Of a DNA stretch of 64,000 nt, positions 1 through 10,846 are shown piece by piece. The notes below the pieces were generated by a model, which searched no databases, was not told the origin of the DNA, and worked only from the letters and a program-made list of their open reading frames with translations. The position numbers and the translations under genes are program-made. Position 1 is the first letter of the stretch. Each line of letters begins with the position of its first letter. Where the stretch lies: assembly GCA_963930645.1 (NCBI GenBank), contig OZ005648.1:241805436-241869435 (forward strand), given 5' to 3'. This DNA is from Salticus scenicus. Taxonomy: Eukaryota; Arthropoda; Arachnida; Araneae; Salticidae.

Positions 1-109
1 TAACAAACGATTGATCTGCTGTGTGAATTTATATTAATAGAAAAGAGAATGCTGATTATTAGTCTTTCATATTGCTTTTATATGTAAATAACATTTAAAA
101 AAATCATAC

Positions 110-286
110 TACGAAAATTTTTGTGCTCATGTGATAATTAGGTCCTGCATGATTAAAGGCTTTAAACAAAAATACGAGCTTTGCTGCTTTATCAGCACTT
201 AGTTGATTTCTCAATTTGTTGTGTACAAAGCTGAAAATAAAGAACATCTTTTCAAAGCCAGTAGACTTTTGCTGTGGATAACATTT
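110..286 (-). pseudogene. hAT transposase C-terminal remnant
   Basis: Read on the minus strand, this stretch is open for about 58 codons. It contains STGFEKMFFIFSFVHNKLRN followed by a segment in which KAAKLVFLFK can be read. This is the pattern of the hAT dimerisation domain near the end of hAT transposases, where a small residue and a [FY]-x-hydrophobic run precede HxKLRNRL-like residues. No start, no catalytic part and no terminal repeats were found, so it is a decayed fragment. It lies in the presumed continuing intron or downstream flank of the F-box gene. Confidence 0.55.
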
Positions 287-599
287 CTATGATACTGATT
301 CTATATGATATGATATTTATGATACTTTAAAAGATAATTTTAAAATTTGATTTTAATTAAGAGATTTAAAAAAATAAAAACTTTGGAAAAAATAAATTTT
401 ATCTTAAAAATCTGGAGTGACTACACTGGATTTTCCGAATATTGAGTAATTAATGGTTCTGTAGATAAAGTAAAGTAAGAGGAGTCTTTAAATAAACAGA
501 AGAGAGAAAATTATAATAGAGAGTTTGAGTATTTTTCTTTATATAGTACATGATGTTTAATTTAATGCTATTTTACCGAACACTTAGATCATAATAATA

Positions 600-1480
600 A
601 AGAATATTTTGTTGTGTCCTTGTAAAAACCTACAAATGCTAGATTCACCAAAATGTTTATAGTTAGTACAACAGTGACTTATAATATTTATATAAATTTT
701 CAGCTCCATCGGATAAGGTATTTAGACGCTATCGTACTTTAAAGTTTGAGCCTATATGCCCCAATGATAAAGAAATTTGCATTTTGTCCCTGAAAAAGAA
801 CCATAAGTGTTAGATTCTCTAAAATTCATAAAGTTCATGTGACGGTGACGTACAACATGTATATAAATTTTCAGTTCGTTTGAATAAGGCACTTAGTCGC
901 TGTCGCACTTTAAATAATTTGAGCCTATTGGTCTTAATGATGAACAATTTTTATTTGTGTCCCTGTAAAACTCGTTAAGTGCTAGGGTCACCAAAATCTA
1001 TATAGTTTGTGCGATGGTGGCCTACAACTCGTATATAAATTTTCCACTCTAACGGATAAGGCATTTAGATGCTATCGCACTTTAAATAATTTTACCCCAT
1101 AGGTCATAATGATACAGAATTATTTGTTGTGTCCCTGTAAAAACACTAGAAGTGTTAGATTCACCAAAATCTATGCAGTTCATGCAACTATTACCTATAA
1201 TATGTGTATAAATTGTTTGCTCAGTTTAATAAGGCGTTTAGACGCTATTGCACTTCTTAAAATTTGGTCCCATAGGTAATAATGATAAAGAATTTTTCTT
1301 TGTGTCCCTGTAAAAAAACTATAAGTGCTAGATTCTCCAAAATCTATACAGATTGAGTATCTGTGACCTATAATAAGTGTATAAAATTTTTGCTCAACTG
1401 AATAAGGCATTTAGATGCTATCGCACTTTTAAGATTTTGGTCCCATAGGCCACAATGATAAAGAATTTTTCTTTGTGTCT
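600..1480. repeat. Tandem repeat, ~172-bp unit, 5-6 copies
   Basis: The phrase GTGTCCCTGTAAAA and close variants recur near 614, 784, 957, 1129, 1292 and 1475, with spacings of 163 to 183 (mean about 172). Each unit also carries GATTCACCAAAAT-like, TATAAATTTTC-like and TTTAGACGCTATCGCAC-like segments in the same order. The copies are diverged, so the array is old. It abuts the long inverted repeat at 1482. Confidence 0.8.
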
Positions 1481-1481
1481 C

Positions 1482-1851
1482 TACACATTGAAATAATGCT
1501 TTTAATTTTCAAATATACTGTCAGATAATCACTTTTACTGAATTTACATTATAAATTGAAATTGTCTAGTTAAATAAATTGATTTGTCTATTGCGTCATG
1601 CTATCCAAAATTGTAAGTAAAAATTATGTAAATGTTACTTTTTATCATAGTACTAAGTGAAAATGTGTGCAAAGAGATTGTGTGATGCAAAGAAAACATT
1701 CACATAATTTTTACTTACAGTTTTGGATAGCGTGACGCAATAGACAAATCAATTTATTTAACTAGACAATTTCAATTTATAATGTAGATTCAGTAAAAGT
1801 GTGATTATTTGACAGTATATTTGAAAATTAAAAGCATTATTTCAATGTGTA
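1482..1851. repeat. Long hairpin (foldback) element, ~155-bp arms
   Basis: Positions 1482-1636 and 1695-1851 are reverse complements with only about seven mismatches and one small indel by eye, separated by a 58-bp spacer. The arms include TGCTTTTAATTTTCAAATAT and ATTGCGTCATGCTATCCAAA. No transposase is present. A foldback or palindromic MITE is the simplest reading. The immediate neighbours gave no clear target duplication. Confidence 0.8.
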
Positions 1852-2270
1852 AATATACTTTATTCAACAAAACAAAAGTAATTGTAATGAAATCTAAAAA
1901 TAACTCTTTTAAAGTAACACTGAGGCGTCACAGAAGTTATATCATTTCTTTTAAAACTCATATTTTCAATTCACGAGGTGCAGATGAAAATGTATCAGAG
2001 AGTAAATTCTATATATTTTTTCGTGCTGAATTAAAAATATTATGTATACATTATGTTGTAAATAGAAGAAAAAAGCAAATGATGAAATAAGAAAATCTAT
2101 GTAGTATATTTCAATTAATAGCAAAGCGTCACTCAAAATTTGATATAATTATTTTTAAGACCCATATTTCCAATTCATATCGAAATAAAATGTTGCGTCA
2201 CAAACTTTTAACCCATTAAGGGTTTTTATTCTGATAATATATACATATATTTAAATATAATGAAACTTAC

Positions 2271-3716
2271 TTTCTCAAGAAAATTTTGGGATAGCTTGTC
2301 AAGATTAGGGTTTTCTTGAAGAAGAATTTCTGCTGTGTGTTGTGAAATATAGCATCCAACCAAATCTAAATGTTTTAAATTTGGAAAACGAACAGCATTG
2401 ACTATGCCAGAATCAGTAAGATTTTTACACAGACTCAAATGCAATACTTTCAGACCTTTTAAATTTGATATAGGTTTATGATGTACCACATTTTCAAGTC
2501 CAGATTTGGTTAATATAAGTTCAGCATTACCAGTTAATCCATAATCAGTAATATCAGTTTGTCTTAAGCTCAAATATTCAAGATGAAAGAGATTTTCAGA
2601 TATAAAATGAAGAAGTTCATCTGAAACTATGCAGTAAGAAATATCTAAATACACTAAATTCTTGCATTTGTTGATTAAAAGCAGTGAATTTGGAACTTTC
2701 ACATTAGCCATATTCAAATGTTTTAAATAGGTTGGTTCAAAGTTTTTAACAGCTCTAGAGAATCCAGATTCAGTTGCATAGCTATTACATATATTTAGCT
2801 TTTTTAATTTTTTCAACTGAAAAATACAGTTCAAACTGTCATCAGTGAAGGAACCACTACCTATATCCACTTCTTCAATATTTGGTAAGAAATTGCATAA
2901 TGCTGTTATAATATTACTATTTAATCCCAAGATTCCATTCAAATTAAGGCTTTTTAAACTTGGTTGATTTTTAAAAAGAGTAATGATACCTTTAACACAA
3001 TTATGACAGTTTTCTAGATCAATTTTGTGTAAGCATAAATTCTGTATGCTTGATATTTCTTCTAAAGCCTTCGAAGTCATATTAAAAAATAAATTTAATT
3101 CTTTTAAAGTATTGACTCTCTCTGTTATAAAACTCTTAACAGCTGGTAAAGACAAAGTGTATGGTGAAGGATTTTTTTCATATGATGAATTTTGAGGATA
3201 AAATCTTTTATATGATCTTGGATCATAATTAACAGCACATTGCAAAGTAAGAATTTTAAGCTTCTTCATTGACTTCTGTAGAATGGCAAGTCCATCATCT
3301 GAAATTATATCATTTCCATATAAATGCAATTCAGTCAATTTCGGCATAATATAAGGAAATAAAATCCAAAAATCAGAAACAATCAATTTTAAAACTTTGA
3401 GGTTATCAAAAGAAAGGTCATTAAGAGAAGTTTGTCTTTTGTCTACACTACACTGATTAATACATATGTATTCAACGGTTGATAAAATATTTCTCAGTAG
3501 TTGATAATGCCCATTATCAAACAAAATTTTTTTGAAAGAGTAATTAAAAAATTTTCGGCCTGTATTTATATTTAACATTTTCTCTGAATCCCCAACATTC
3601 ACTATAACATCTCTTAACAAATATCTACTATTCACTATGTTTAACCATTTTTTGCAAACCAAGCAAACTCTGAGTCTATCAGACACAGCAAGTAAAGAGA
3701 ATATATGTTGCAATAT
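2271..3716 (-). CDS. F-box/LRR-repeat protein, exon 2 (482 codons, partial gene)
   Basis: This exon encodes most of an F-box protein with leucine-rich repeats, a substrate-recognition subunit of SCF (Skp1-Cullin-F-box) ubiquitin ligases. It starts directly after a TTTTTAG acceptor (AG at 3718-3717) with I-L-Q-H-I-F-S-L-L, the core of an F-box, continuing through RVCLVCKKW to about residue 55 of the joined protein. Leucine-rich repeats follow from about residue 120 to the end: LKHLNMANVKV, LVYLDISYC, LEYLSLRQTDITDYG, LKVLHLSLCKNLTDSG and LKHLDLVGCYIS all fit the LxxLxLxxC/N pattern. The open frame runs on to 2226, but a GTAAGT donor at 2270-2265 follows LEK, so the last 15 codons are intron read-through. 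The first 12 codons are supplied by 9345-9380. The downstream end is not found. The exact FBXL orthologue cannot be named. Confidence 0.85.
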
Positions 3717-3945
3717 CTAAAAATAAAATAAAGTTAAATTAATATTTCATAAAAAAGTTAAACATAAAGTATTTTATATTAAAAAGAAATGCAATTGGTA
3801 TTTTTAGAAATGTTATTTTCATTAGATATATTTTTAACGTATGCAATATTCAATATTTGAGCTCAGAGTTTTAAATTTGATCACTATATATCATTCTATA
3901 TGCTTAATATATAGATTACATACAATATATTTTGAAATTATTGCA

Positions 3946-3967
3946 TAGGGTCAGGTGGGGTAAAATA
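3946..3967. repeat. Terminal sequence of a TA-flanked element family
   Basis: AGGGTCAGGTGGGGTAAAAT here, preceded by T, is the reverse complement (one mismatch) of the sequence at 8460-8480, which is followed by A. TA flanks and ends of this sort suggest a Tc1/mariner-like family. The two ends are 4.5 kb apart and need not belong to one insertion. The GC-rich stretch that follows (to about 4080, with TGCCC motifs) resembles 38640-38740. Confidence 0.45.
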
Positions 3968-5500
3968 GCAGGGTTCATTCTAGGCGGGGTTTACAGGGCG
4001 CTCTGCCCCATTTGCCCTTACAATAAAAAAAAACTGCCCCGCTGCCCTTTAATCGCAATCATGCGCCTGCTGTCTATAAATGCACCCCGGAAAAAAATGA
4101 TTGAAATTTTGAGTCAAATGGACGAAATAATCGAAGAAAACTTTGATCCTAAAAATAAATTTTCACAAAAATCGTCTGCTAATAAGATTAATGAAAATCG
4201 TCTGTAGATTAGGAATATAATTAACATTTCTTCTTAATGGCAATGTCGACATTCTCTATTTCACGCGAAAGCAAGAAATAAAAGCGATCGCCATCGTCTG
4301 AAGAGTCAAGATTTTTGTTAACTTGATTTTTTGTGATCAATTCTTTTCAATCTTATTTTAGCTTTAAAAATGCCCTCAAAGGACAGAAGAAAACTCCTAA
4401 ACGATCGCAAGCTTTAACATAATGCAGTGATATGCTTAAAGCTGACTTTTTTGTTTAAAAAACAGGTAAATGTGCCTTATGTTTTCAGAACATTAATCAT
4501 AAAGTAATTCTTATCATAAAAAATGGCATTTTTTTGAGTGCCGCAGCAAAGCTCAAACAAAGCTTAGCAGCGACACTCTATTATACAGCTAGTTTTACAT
4601 CAAAGGAATTTGGAAACGCCGACATTTAATATCTCAATAAATAGGAGATATTTTGATCTGATGTTTTCAGACTAACCTTTTATCTTCTGCCTGATGCTAT
4701 CCTGAAAGTTTCACACTTCAACATTGTATATATTTTGAGATCTGGAGTTGCAATTTAAGACTTCAAAGGAAAAATGTGTTATCATGTGAGTTTTTTTTCT
4801 CGAAAACGGCTCAAAGAAATTTTATGAAATTGATATATGATATTAATTTATTTTGTCTGAGAAGCGTGACGTCGCCCGTTTTTCCCAAAAAACTCTTGTT
4901 TCTTAAATAATTTAGCTTAAAAATCAAACAATTTTTTCCTCTGCCATGCTTGGATTTGAACTGCATATTCTCAGAATTCAGAACAGGCGTCATTCGGTTT
5001 TCTGAGGCTGTGGTTGGTTGGTTTAATCTGAATGCAGTCAATAAAATATTTAGATTTTTTTTTATTAAATGCAAAAAAGAAACTTCATTGTTTATGTTTG
5101 TTTTAAATATTTATTATATATTTAAAATAAAAGAAGTATTTTTTAATTATAGATATTCTATTTTATCGTTATTCATAATATAATAATTTAAAAAATTTAA
5201 AGCAAAAAAGTTTAAATCACTCATGCACATGAATTTATACTATGGTCCATGGTCTTTGGAGCGCATGTGTACTTTATCCAGATTCAAAACTCTTGGCGCT
5301 CGCTGATGACTAGGGCTAGCTAGTTTGGTTTGTTTACATACTGTATCCCTCTGCTTGTGGCTTGTTATGAATATGATACGTGTTTTTTTTTTTTTTTTTT
5401 TTCAAAATCAATACAATTTTTTATTGAGAAGCATTGTGGATTAAATTTTTAATGGTTTAACGGGTCTTTGATGATTAACTAGACTGAAAAATTATTGTTT

Positions 5501-5725
5501 CACATACAGTCGGTAACAAAAGTGTCCGAACACTAGCGAAAATTCCTATGTAAAAAAAGTACACTTCAATCGGTTCTGGTAAATAAATCCTTATCGAATC
5601 ATGTTCTTAGACTGACTGAGAAGAGGATTCGGCAAGGATTTATTTAACAAAACTGTATGAAGTGCACTTTTTTTTACATAGGAATTTTTGCTAGTGTTCG
5701 GACACTTTTGTTACCTACTGTATGT
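5501..5725. mobile_element. Palindromic Tc1/mariner-type MITE
   Basis: The left arm begins TACAGTCGGTAACAAAAGTG (from 5505) and the right arm ends with its near-perfect reverse complement (to 5722). Complementarity extends about 95 bp inward on both sides, past GTGTCCGAACACTAGC and a CCTATGTAAAAAAA segment. The element begins and ends in TA, as expected for Tc1/mariner target duplication. It is 218 bp long with no coding capacity, so it is non-autonomous. Confidence 0.8.
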
Positions 5726-6559
5726 GTTTATTAAATATTTTGTCACATACTAAGACAATATTATTTCAGTCACCAATTATAAAATCCGACATTCAGGAGT
5801 CACACTGTAAGTTAAAATATATTTTTTTTGCACTACCCTTCTTTTTTTCAGGTAAGTGTTTGTTTATATATCATAAAGTATAAATAAATTACATTAGTTT
5901 ACAGAAACTAATGGCTATATTAATCACTTTCGAAAATATCCTCATTTGACTTGCAGGTCTCTAAAACCTATCTGTACCAATTTTGAATGGTCTGTGTTTC
6001 TATTTTTTCTCTTATGCATTACATTTTATTTTTATTTACTTATATTTTACATTCCTTGAGTCATATAGTTTTCTTTACATTGACAAACAACTTTTTTCTT
6101 GCTTATATATATAAATTGTATTTTAATAAGATAATTATAAATTTTTTTCACAGAAGACTAGATTTTAATAACTATTTAGTGTTGCTTTATTCAGGTGAAA
6201 CTTTTCATGGGCTATCCCTGAATTCAGGGTTTTTGAAATTTTTGCTTTCTCTGAATTTCATGTTAAATTATTTTGTTTTTGCAGAAATTCCTCATTTTTA
6301 ATGTTTAATTAAAATGTAGTTGTTTCCTTAAAATGTATTAAGAACTCTTCAAATATCACTTATAATAAGTAGCCATGTAATATATCACTAATAAGTGTGC
6401 CCTATCTGCATGCAGGTATTAGTTTTCAGGGTTTTTGTGGCCACTGCTGTTTAGACCATAAGTGCAACTATTTTGGAGGCTATTCAGACCGCTTCCTTGT
6501 TGTGTTGGTCATAATAATGATTTTGCTTGTTTGATCTTGAATTTTCTCTGTAATATACT

Positions 6560-6790
6560 AATGCAGGGCCTAAAATTTCAACTTTGATTACACTCACCCC
6601 AAAAAAAGTTATACTCGCTGCGAAATAGGGCTGTCTTTTTTTTTTTTTTTTTTTTTTTTCTGTTTTACGCATTTTGGGTTTTTTATTTTTTCTAACTATC
6701 TGAAGTGCTTTTACAAATATATCTAAAATTATATATATTAAAAGTGTATCGTATACATCATCATGTCTCATAATCATCTATAATCAAAAA
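6560..6790 (-). repeat. Dispersed repeat, second copy at 50770-51000
   Basis: The reverse complement of this stretch matches 50770-51000 over about 230 bp: AAAATTTCAACT at one end, a GTAAAACTTTTTTT-like middle, and a shared segment running into TTTGTAAAAGC, ATATAATTTTAGA and CATGATGAT. The open frame at 6484-6777 covers it but runs through the poly-T tract and is not credible as a gene. Confidence 0.6.
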
Positions 6791-8269
6791 TCATTATAAT
6801 GCATTATATTTGAGATCTGAAAAAAAAGGTTAAAATATCTATCAATGCGAAGAGTCATTAAATAAAAAAGAAGAGGAAAAAAAAAAAAAACTTTGTCAAT
6901 CAACACCCTGTGAAAATCTTATGCAAGATTAAGCTTCCTTTATTTACCTATTTATATATTTAACTTTTTACATCAGAAATGTCTTTTTCGTCCATTTTAT
7001 TTTTATGATCAGACGGAATGCCAATGTGTATAACTTGTTCATTGTAGTCATTTGAAATAGCCATTTCGGAATTACATGTTTGATAAAATTGTTGCTTACA
7101 AATCATAACAAGTGTAAATTCTTGGTGTTTCAGCAAAAACTGGAAAATGTTAACTGTTTTTTGATCATTATTCAACAAAATAAACATAGGCACAGGCAGT
7201 ATCTTTAAAAGGGCTCGGATTCATTTTCATGCGCCAATATCGTATAGGCAAACTTTCGCATTTTTTTTCATGTGTGTAATATGCAATTATTTTAATAAAA
7301 GCTTAGTACATAAAATTGCATCTGTAAAACAGACAAAAATAAAATATTTTAGAAAAAAAAAAAACCTTATATAATACTAAAATAGTAGATAAAACATTAG
7401 TTATATATTTGTGCAAATAAAAGTAAGACAGTTTTAAAACTTAAGAAAAGATTGATTTTTAATTTAAAAAATAATAATTTTGAAAAAGGTAAATACACTG
7501 AAATGTTATTAAAAATATATTTTAATAATCAAATTTGTTGTTTTGCAAATTATGGCCCAAAACCACCTATCTTTTTTACTCTTCAAGAATTTGAAGATTA
7601 ATGAAGTCTATCATGTTTGAAATGATAAAATATTTATTTTAATGTTCTCATTTCATATGTAAATTTTTATGCATCTTAAATTAAGCCTGAGTGTATAGGA
7701 ACTTCTATATTCTCTAAGAATTACCTAAGAATGGTTCGCATCTGAGAAAGACTATATAATAAAAAATGAAATTATCAATTATTATGGTTTTAATAATCCA
7801 CTAAGCTGGACATATCAAATACACTGCTCAAAACAATTAAAGGATATTGCAGTTTTAGGTGGATTTTGTGGCTGGGAAACTTTTTAGCTGATTGATACAT
7901 GGTCGACAGATGTAGTAGGTTATATGAGTATAAATTACACATGTTTGGCAGAAAAAAATGCATAAGAACCCATACGCAACAGAAAACAGGAGTAATTTTA
8001 ACAACCAACTTATTTTTCAATTGATTGTATGACAAAAAAATCAACAGAGATGCTAAAATCACAGAAACATCAACTGTAAAAGAAACAAAAAAAAAAACAA
8101 GTCTTTCTTAAGAAGAAAATTTGGACAACATTAATACTAATCAATTCGTAAAAGTTGGAAAATGTGTTAAAGTAGAATTTCCTGGGAAAAGATCAAAGAA
8201 AATATTTCATGGCATCATTCTTTCACAAAAACAGTTTTAAAGGATAACTTATTTTACCCCAACCCATGG

Positions 8270-8481
8270 GGTAAAATAAGTCACAAACAGCATATTTTAA
8301 AATTTATTTTTCAGTACAAATTTTTTGTTTTTTCAGAGATATTTCTCTTAAAATGCCATAAGGAATATTCATTTGCATATTTTGTGCATTTTTTTAGCAA
8401 ATGGAACCAATACATTTTCTGCTGTTTAAGTGCAAACATTAAATATGCTGGTTTTGACCTATTTTACCCCACCAGACCCTA
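8270..8481. mobile_element. Small inverted-repeat element (MITE)
   Basis: TGGGGTAAAATAAGTCA at the left and the reverse complement of TGACCTATTTTACCCCA at the right form terminal inverted repeats with a single mismatch. The right end continues to the TA-flanked AGGGTC terminus described at 3946. An additional inverted copy of TTATTTTACCCC sits just outside the left end (8252-8264). Confidence 0.5.
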
Positions 8482-8808
8482 TTTAACAATTTCTGTGATT
8501 GTTTTGTTGAATTACTGAGCTATGCTGCAACTTTGGCTTCAATTGAAAGGATTTTTTTTTTCTACATATCGCTTTGCTTAGAAAAAACAAAGGAATAGTT
8601 TAAGTACTAAAAAAGATAAAATATATTGTTATTTAAAAACCAAACTAAATGACAGGTGATTTATATTTCCTACAATAATGTTAATGAGTAAAAAATATTT
8701 ATTAATAATTTAAATCGTTTTGAAGAGTATCAATTTTCTAATAGAGAGCACTGATTTTTACGATTTAGAATTCTATTTATTAAGCAATTTTGGCATAGAT
8801 CTGAAGTC

Positions 8809-9029
8809 TGTCGTCCTTGGCGACTTTTGTATTGGGCGATCGAAAACATAATACGAAAATACACATACCAGATGTATATTTTCGTGATATATATTGCGAT
8901 TATGCAAAATATTGTTTCATATTATTGATTGCTCTCTCAATATACGTTATTAAAATAACCATGATTTTTAAGAGGAATTAGGTATATTCGTCAGATAACT
9001 CTTTTCTTTTTTCCCTGCTAAGGACGACA
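8809..9029. mobile_element. Small inverted-repeat element (MITE)
   Basis: TGTCGTCCTT at 8809 and AAGGACGACA at 9020-9029 are exact inverted ends of a 221-bp AT-rich segment with no open frame. The ends continue imperfectly inward (GGCGAC versus CCCTGCT). The class is not determinable. Confidence 0.45.
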
Positions 9030-9344
9030 TATATCAAATCTCTTCCGTTATTTCACTCGAACTACATTTAATTTTTTGTTACAGTAATAATATAATTATA
9101 TAAGTGTTTTAAGTATCACTTTTATTTTAACATTTTTCAAAGCAAAATAAAAAAAGCTGGCTTTGTTAATTTTTAGCAAGTAAAAAGAAAAAAAAAAGCT
9201 GTCTTTTTTTGGCCTGGCCAAAATCTGGCATCCTTGATCACATTAAAAAAATCTTATAGCAAATGTTTACAAAAAAAAAAAGATAAAATCACAAAAAGTA
9301 TTTAAATAAAAATTATTATTTATGACATTGAATTTAATAATTAC

Positions 9345-9380
9345 CTCTCCAGGTAAATCGTTTATGTTGAAAGCTTCCAT
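9345..9380 (-). CDS. F-box/LRR-repeat protein, exon 1 (12 codons)
   Basis: On the minus strand ATG at 9380 opens MEAFNINDLPGE, directly followed by a GTAATT donor. Joined in phase 0 to exon 2 this gives NDLPGE-ILQHIFSLL, which restores the conserved N-terminal F-box motif LPxE-[IL]. The match of motif, phase and splice site is the evidence; no transcript was available. The start context is AGAAATGG. A run of A residues (9446-9471) and the conserved module at 9742-9807 lie upstream. Confidence 0.8.
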
Positions 9381-9441
9381 TTCTATAATCTACTACACCT
9401 ATATATATTTGTAAAACTTTCAGCCACAGACAAACATTCAG

Positions 9442-9474
<33 letters not shown>

Positions 9475-9741
9475 GTAAAAGGTGAAAGAAATCTGAGGAT
9501 CGCGATCGGATTTCGGATCGGAGGCTAATTGGTTGGTTAGTTTCATGCACTGGAGATGGGGGAGACACCTTTTTCTTACATATAAATAAATTTTATGAAG
9601 TATATCTGCATTTTTTACATAAAGGACATGTAAAAAAATCTGTTATCATGCAACGGCGTTTGAAAATTCAATAAAATGTTTTTCACATTACGCAAGCGAA
9701 GTGATGACGTCACTGGGGGGGGGGGGGGGTCCGATCCAGGA

Positions 9742-9807
9742 TCGATCCGATTGATCGTGGAACAATGCTTCCAGTCTCATGAGCCGGTCTGGATCAAAGT
9801 CGTCTAG
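9742..9807 (-). promoter_or_regulatory. Upstream module shared with NUDT21, F-box gene copy
   Basis: The minus strand reads CTAGACGACTTTGATCCAGA followed by CCGGCTCATGAGACTGG and GCATTGTTCCACGAT. This matches 22437-22505 on the plus strand with about five mismatches in the first 53 bases. It lies roughly 365 bp upstream of the F-box ATG, in the same orientation relative to transcription as the NUDT21 copy. It may be a duplicated promoter-proximal segment or a dispersed repeat. Confidence 0.5.
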
Positions 9808-10648
9808 GGTAAGGTGACCATATTTTCAAACACTGATTTGAGGACAAATTACCGTTTGTCCCCAAATCGAAGTAAATTTCGAGGGCATTGAAAACTCTAT
9901 TTGGGGACTTTTTCGAGGACACGACAGACCAATATCTATATGCATTATTAATAAAAAGAACTCTGATTTATACATTACAAAATGCTTTGAATAACTTTTT
10001 TCTATGAAAAATTGCTGAGCCTAAGGTAAGTTTATGCAAATTAAACTATCCCAGCATTATTAAAATAATCAAGTCTATAGAACCCATTTACACTTTATTA
10101 TGATGATAGGAGAAAACACAAAATAGCACCATTTCATTTTAATCTTCAGAATCCCCACTCTCTGAAATGCAGAAATTATTCCCGATTATATAACTACAAA
10201 AAATAATTTCATTAAGCAAATTTTATTTTTCACTTAACATAAATCGGGCAAGATAGAATTTATATACTGATTAGTAGTGCATGATTCTTTCTCTGCTCAT
10301 GAAGTATGAGGGTCTTTATTTCAAAGTTCCGTTGATTTTCAAGATAATCCAATTATTAGACTGCGATTTTGATTGGATTGGAATAGATGGGTTTTACGTC
10401 TCATTAGTGCTGTACAATGGGCAATTGGCGACAGTCTAGCACTTACCCCCAGAGGTAGTCCGGAGACATGCCATCACAATTTTGATCCTCCACGGAATGG
10501 ACTGTGATTTTGAAAGAAATACACGCAAATATTTAAATGTGGGGACATTTAGCGTCTCCGAGTAGTCAAAGAATTTTTGGGGACAAAAAATAGAAAAGGC
10601 CAAAATTCGAGGACAGTCCTCGAATTTCAAGGACGTATGGTCACCTTA
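9808..10648. mobile_element. DNA transposon with inverted ends and GTCTAG duplication
   Basis: AAGGTGACCATA (9811-9822) and TATGGTCACCTT (10636-10647) are exact terminal inverted repeats. Direct repeats of GTCTAG flank the segment (9802-9807 and 10649-10654). Subterminal sequences also mirror each other (TTTGAGGACAAAT near the left, CGAGGACAGTCC near the right). No transposase is encoded; the open frame at 10436-10630 covers subterminal repeats only. Removing it reconnects the shared upstream module, which shows it inserted after that module was present. Confidence 0.7.
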
Positions 10649-10654
10649 GTCTAG

Positions 10655-10846
10655 TGCCCAAGAATCTTTTCCGAGTCATTTGATCCATTTACTGATACTT
10701 ACATTGCTATGATTGGCCTTTGGTTATTGCTCTGGTTCCTCCATCTATCGGTCCTTCCAAACGCAAATATGCATACAAGCGTTTTTTTTTTTTTTTTTTT
10801 TTTGGTAACTAACTGTATAATTGTTTTAGAATCATAAATATACTAG
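10655..10846. other. Short intergenic stretch, nothing recognised
   Basis: About 190 bp with a poly-T run (10782-10803) and no gene or repeat structure. Confidence 0.5.

Larger units (their letters stand above)
1..2270 (-). other. Region after the F-box exon: intron or 3' flank, repeat-filled
   Basis: The F-box exon ends at a GTAAGT donor (2270-2265), so transcription on the minus strand continues into this region. No convincing next exon was seen. The region holds a hAT relic, a tandem repeat and a long hairpin, all listed separately. The short open frame at 1809-2090 begins inside the hairpin arm and has no recognisable protein features. Confidence 0.5.
3717..9344 (-). other. Intron 1 of the F-box gene (5.6 kb)
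   Basis: The intron is bounded by GTAATT on the minus strand (9344 downward) and TTTTTAG (ending 3717), joining codon 12 to codon 13 in phase 0. It holds several small DNA-transposon relics (5501-5725, 8270-8481, 8809-9029, the 3946 terminal sequence) and a 6560-6790 repeat also seen at 50770-51000. Short open frames at 4811-5183, 5987-6301, 6484-6777, 6960-7193 and 7790-8062 show no recognisable domain. Confidence 0.75.

Noticed and set aside
2226..2270. C-terminal 15 codons of the F-box open frame
   Set aside because: They follow a GTAAGT donor and have no similarity pattern, so they are treated as intron.
3932..4207. 91-codon frame with CPICPYNKK
   Set aside because: It begins within a transposon-end sequence and overlaps repeat-derived GC-rich DNA; no domain.
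6484..6777. 97-codon minus-strand frame with a lysine run
   Set aside because: The lysines come from a poly-T tract and the matching repeat at 50770 does not keep the frame.
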